The translations under genes were made by a program, and so were the position numbers. Shown here piece by piece: positions 61,726-64,000 of a stretch of 64,000 nucleotides of DNA. The DNA comes from Pseudomonas subflava. GTDB lineage: Bacteria > Pseudomonadota > Gammaproteobacteria > Pseudomonadales > Pseudomonadaceae. The stretch lies in contig NZ_JAMXBF010000014.1 of NCBI RefSeq assembly GCF_023823685.1, positions 1 through 64,000 on the forward strand, given 5' to 3'. Position 1 is the stretch's first letter; every line of letters starts with the position of its first letter. Below the pieces are notes generated by a model. It searched no databases and was not told where the DNA came from. It saw only the letters and a list, made by a program, of their open reading frames with translations.

Positions 61726-61866
61726 TCATTGCAGGGCTACAGCCAGCAGCGAGGGGCCGAAGTAGCCGGCCAGCGCCAGGGCCAGCAGGGTCAAGCCGCT
61801 GATGGCCAGGGTGGCCAGCGCTTCGGCGCGGCTGGCGGGGTAGAAGTCGTCGTTGTCGTCGTGCAT
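61726..61866 (-). CDS. Small single-pass membrane protein (46 aa)
   Basis: A 46-residue ORF: an acidic N-terminus (MHDDNDDFYPASRAEA) and one hydrophobic helix (about 16-37, LATLAISGLTLLALALAGYF). It begins 9 bp after the stop of the 51-residue gene in the context TAAGGGCCCGCCATG and ends 7 bp before the next hairpin module. It may be a small prophage membrane protein. The function is unknown. Confidence 0.55.
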   Translation of the reverse strand: MHDDNDDFYPASRAEALATLAISGLTLLALALAGYFGPSLLAVALQ

Positions 61867-61875
61867 GGCGGGCCC

Positions 61876-62031
61876 TTAGCCGAAGCTGCAATCGGTGAGG
61901 GCGAAGGCGACGACCAGGTCGTAGCCCAGGTTGAGGATCATCAGCAGCAGGGCCAGGATCCCGAGCGAGGTGCCGAGGATCATCAGGCGGTTGAGCAGGC
62001 GCTGCTGGTTGAGGGCTTCTTCGTTGTGCAT
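61876..62031 (-). CDS. Small single-pass membrane protein (51 aa)
   Basis: A 51-residue ORF with a polar N-terminus (MHNEEALNQQRLLNR) and one hydrophobic segment (about 17-45, LMILGTSLGILALLLMILNLGYDLVV). It starts at the conserved module C ribosome site, which supports that it is translated. It is paired with the following 46-residue membrane protein, so the two may work together. No family was recognised. Confidence 0.6.
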   Translation of the reverse strand: MHNEEALNQQRLLNRLMILGTSLGILALLLMILNLGYDLVVAFALTDCSFG

Positions 62032-62071
62032 GGTGCTTCTCCTTGGGGTGGTACCGGCGTTGCCGCGCCGG
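62029..62071 (-). promoter_or_regulatory. Hairpin/RBS module C
   Basis: CCGGCG/CGCCGG with loop CGGCAA (62054-62071) precedes CCCCAAGGAGAAGCACCATG on the minus strand, the start of the 51-residue gene. The hairpin starts 5 bp after the primase-helicase stop. The stem sequence differs from modules A and B, and the loop does not. Confidence 0.8.
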
Positions 62072-62076
62072 CGGGC

Positions 62077-64000
62077 TTACAGGGCCTTGAACAGCCAGCA
62101 CTTCACCGTGGTGGGGCGCTGGTTGCTGGCGTTGTTTCGGATGTTGAAGGCGGCGCGCACGGCGCTGTCGACGGCCTTGTTGGCCTCGATCAGGGGGCGG
62201 CTACGGCTGTTGCGCAGCAGGGTGCGCAGGGTGTCGGGGTCGGCCAGCTTCTGCTTGTGCTCGGCGGCCCGTTCGCAGAATTCATTGATGTGGATGGCGA
62301 TGACGCCATCCTTCTTGGAGTGGTTGACCGTGGGCTCCTCGCTGAGCGACTCGAGGTAGTCGAAGACCTCCCAGAATTCCGCCACTTCCTTCGGGTCGGA
62401 GTTCACCGCGTGCTGGCGGGCCACGGCCATGGCGCGCAGCTCGCGCAGCACGGCGTCGTGCTGGCGGTCGGTGATCGGCGCCACCAGGCGCAGCGCGTCG
62501 ACCAGGGCCATGATCTGGGCGTGGTTCTTGATGATCCGCTCGATGCGGATCTCCTTCAGGCCGCGCAGCTCCTGCTCGTACACCCTCACGCGCTCGCGGA
62601 ACACCTCCAGCACCTTCTGCTCCTGCCGTACCGCCAGCAGCAGGAAGTGGCTCACGTCACCCACCTGCAGGTGGTTGAGGTTGTCGGCCGCGGCGCGGCT
62701 CTGGTCGGTGACCTCGGGCCGCACGAAGTGCAGCTTGACGATGCGGGTGAGGATGGCCTCGGAGGCCACGACCGTGGCGTTCTGGCTCATCACCATGGCG
62801 CCGCGGAAGGGCGGTTCGTGCGTCTCGTTGCCCGACGTCTTCACGCCGGTCACGCCCAGGCTGCCGCCGTTGAACAGCGGTTTGAACTCGTCCCAATCGA
62901 AGGCCTTGGAGGCGTTGCCCTTGTCGTCGCTGCGGTCGGCCTCGAGCATCACCACCGGCATACCGGAGATCTGGCTCAGCCAGCGGCGCAGGCCGGCCTT
63001 CGACATTTTCGACGGGTCCTTGCCTTCCTCGTCGGGGCGGCCCAGCAGCTTCCATAGGAAGGTGATCAGCGTGGTCTTGCCGGCGCCGGCCTCGCCGGTG
63101 GCTTCCAGAAAGGGAAAGCTCTGGAACTCGGCGCGGATCTGCTCGCAGAACAGCGCCCCGAACCAGTAGGTGAGGGCGATGAAGCCCTGGGTGCCGAAGC
63201 ACGTCCACAGCCAGCTGAGCCACTCCTTGCGGTAGCCCTCGTCGGTGCGCGCGATCTCCATGCGGATGGACTTCTGCAGGGTCTTCAGGCGCAGACCCTT
63301 GAACTCGAAGTAGTCCTCCGCGTTGGCGGCCTCCACCACGCCGCCGCGTACGGCCAGGTCGCCGAACACGTAGCAGCTGTGATCCTTGCTGTAGCCGATG
63401 AAGTCGATGGTCTTCACCGTTTTCAGGGCGAAGAGCTGCTCCTTCATGATCTTGTCGAGCTGGGCGCCGCTGCCGGTGAATACGGCGCCGGCGGCCATGC
63501 CCAGCAGGCGCTTCTTGAACTCGCTGGCGGCCGCCACCTGGCCGCCGGTGAAGGTGTTGCGGACGGTGGGCTCGTCGTGGGGGAAGTCGACGCGGAAGTA
63601 GTACCAGCTCTCGTCCGTCACCTCGTTGCGCTGGAAGTACAGCGCCTGCGGGTAGCAGTTGGCGATTTCCACCACACAACCGGCCTGGCGCAGTGCCTTC
63701 TCGCGCATCTGCTTGGTATTGAGCAGCTGCTCTTCGTGGTCGTCGCTGTCTTCCAGGCCCTGCATGGCCCGGTTGAATTTCTCCAGGTCCAGCTTGAACC
63801 AGTACAGGCGGTTGTCGAAGCCGAAGTGGAATTCGCCCAGTTCGCGCCAGTCGTACATCAGCAGCGCCTTCTCGCTGGCGTTCTCGGCCAGCAGCAGGGC
63901 GCCGTGGTACCGGGCCAGCTTGAGGTCACGCTCGCGGGCCTCCTGGCGCTTGCCGGCATCGTCGATGAAGCCCCAGCGCTGGTGCAGGTCGTTCCAATCC
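62077..64000 (-). CDS. Primase-helicase of the element, C-terminal part
   Basis: The reading frame runs off the right window edge, so the 5' end is missing; about 640 codons are visible. Near the edge DWNDLHQRWG resembles the end of a TOPRIM-type primase domain. A P-loop ATPase follows (GEAGAGKTTLITFLWKLLG, then MPVVMLEADRSDD as a possible Walker B and SQNATVVASEAILTRIVKL as a sensor-type region). The C-terminal part is helical. It is probably a bifunctional primase/helicase for element replication. It heads the operon of small genes and the methyltransferase. Confidence 0.75.
   Translation of the reverse strand, partial: DWNDLHQRWGFIDDAGKRQEARERDLKLARYHGALLLAENASEKALLMYDWRELGEFHFGFDNRLYWFKLDLEKFNRAMQGLEDSDDHEEQLLNTKQMREKALRQAGCVVEIANCYPQALYFQRNEVTDESWYYFRVDFPHDEPTVRNTFTGGQVAAASEFKKRLLGMAAGAVFTGSGAQLDKIMKEQLFALKTVKTIDFIGYSKDHSCYVFGDLAVRGGVVEAANAEDYFEFKGLRLKTLQKSIRMEIARTDEGYRKEWLSWLWTCFGTQGFIALTYWFGALFCEQIRAEFQSFPFLEATGEAGAGKTTLITFLWKLLGRPDEEGKDPSKMSKAGLRRWLSQISGMPVVMLEADRSDDKGNASKAFDWDEFKPLFNGGSLGVTGVKTSGNETHEPPFRGAMVMSQNATVVASEAILTRIVKLHFVRPEVTDQSRAAADNLNHLQVGDVSHFLLLAVRQEQKVLEVFRERVRVYEQELRGLKEIRIERIIKNHAQIMALVDALRLVAPITDRQHDAVLRELRAMAVARQHAVNSDPKEVAEFWEVFDYLESLSEEPTVNHSKKDGVIAIHINEFCERAAEHKQKLADPDTLRTLLRNSRSRPLIEANKAVDSAVRAAFNIRNNASNQRPTTVKCWLFKAL

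Larger units (their letters stand above)
57679..64000. mobile_element. Left part of an integrated prophage or genomic island
   Basis: From the tRNA-Ser end to the window edge the genes are of a different class: a tyrosine integrase, a solitary DNA methyltransferase, very small tightly packed ORFs and a primase-helicase. All the genes right of 59.4 kb are on the minus strand. No structural phage genes are seen in this part, so prophage and integrative island cannot be told apart. Confidence 0.8.

Noticed and set aside
57679..64000. CRISPR array or restriction-modification or toxin-antitoxin pair in the element
   Set aside because: No spaced direct repeats of CRISPR type, no endonuclease gene beside the methyltransferase, and no recognisable toxin-antitoxin family in the visible part.

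Overview
The window looks like a chromosome segment of a Pseudomonas species from the P. aeruginosa lineage or a close relative. GC and codon use are high, and the gene order from queD to yccA follows, as I remember it, the P. aeruginosa PAO1 stretch from about PA2666 down to PA2604. A fused nuoCD, a 531-residue isocitrate lyase, and cspD divergent from clpS-clpA also fit. Locus-tag comparisons are from memory and were not searched.

Layout. 0.2-12 kb: queD and a patatin-like lipase; an operon of two PepSY proteins plus a two-component pair resembling BqsRS/CarSR; an FMN reductase; two chemoreceptors (TlpQ-like dCACHE and CtpM-like sCache) around a Na+/H+ antiporter-like protein; and an AI-2E-family permease. 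12-27 kb: the complete 13-gene nuo operon for respiratory complex I on the minus strand. 27-34.6 kb: an L,D-transpeptidase-like protein, aceA, a stand-alone secretin N-domain protein, a protein of unknown function, a GNAT acetyltransferase, the ribosomal oxygenase RoxA, and purB. 34.7-45.5 kb: an EamA permease, hflD-mnmA-nudJ, icd, cspD/clpS-clpA, infA, bpt, aat and trxB. The clpS/bpt/aat group forms the N-end rule pathway. 45.7-57.5 kb: ftsK-lolA-rarA-crcB-serS, cysG, a glutathionyl-hydroquinone reductase-like gene, a TrpD2/YbiB gene, tusDCB-tusE and yccA.

At 57.6 kb a tRNA-Ser(UGA) gene marks the left edge of an integrated element, a prophage or island that runs past the right end of the window. 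It holds a tyrosine integrase, a zinc-ribbon protein, a solitary C5 cytosine methyltransferase, five very small genes, and the C-terminal part of a TOPRIM/P-loop primase-helicase. Three of its gene junctions carry the same module: a GC hairpin with an identical CGGCAA loop but different stems, followed by an identical ribosome-binding and start sequence.

The metabolic core carries the two enzymes that compete for isocitrate, AceA and Icd, 8.5 kb apart. Both upstream regions hold TGTAGT/ACTACA palindromes resembling RccR-type operators, and the half-site spacings differ by 11 bp between the two genes. The most unusual signals are these shared palindromes and the repeated hairpin/RBS cassettes of the element.
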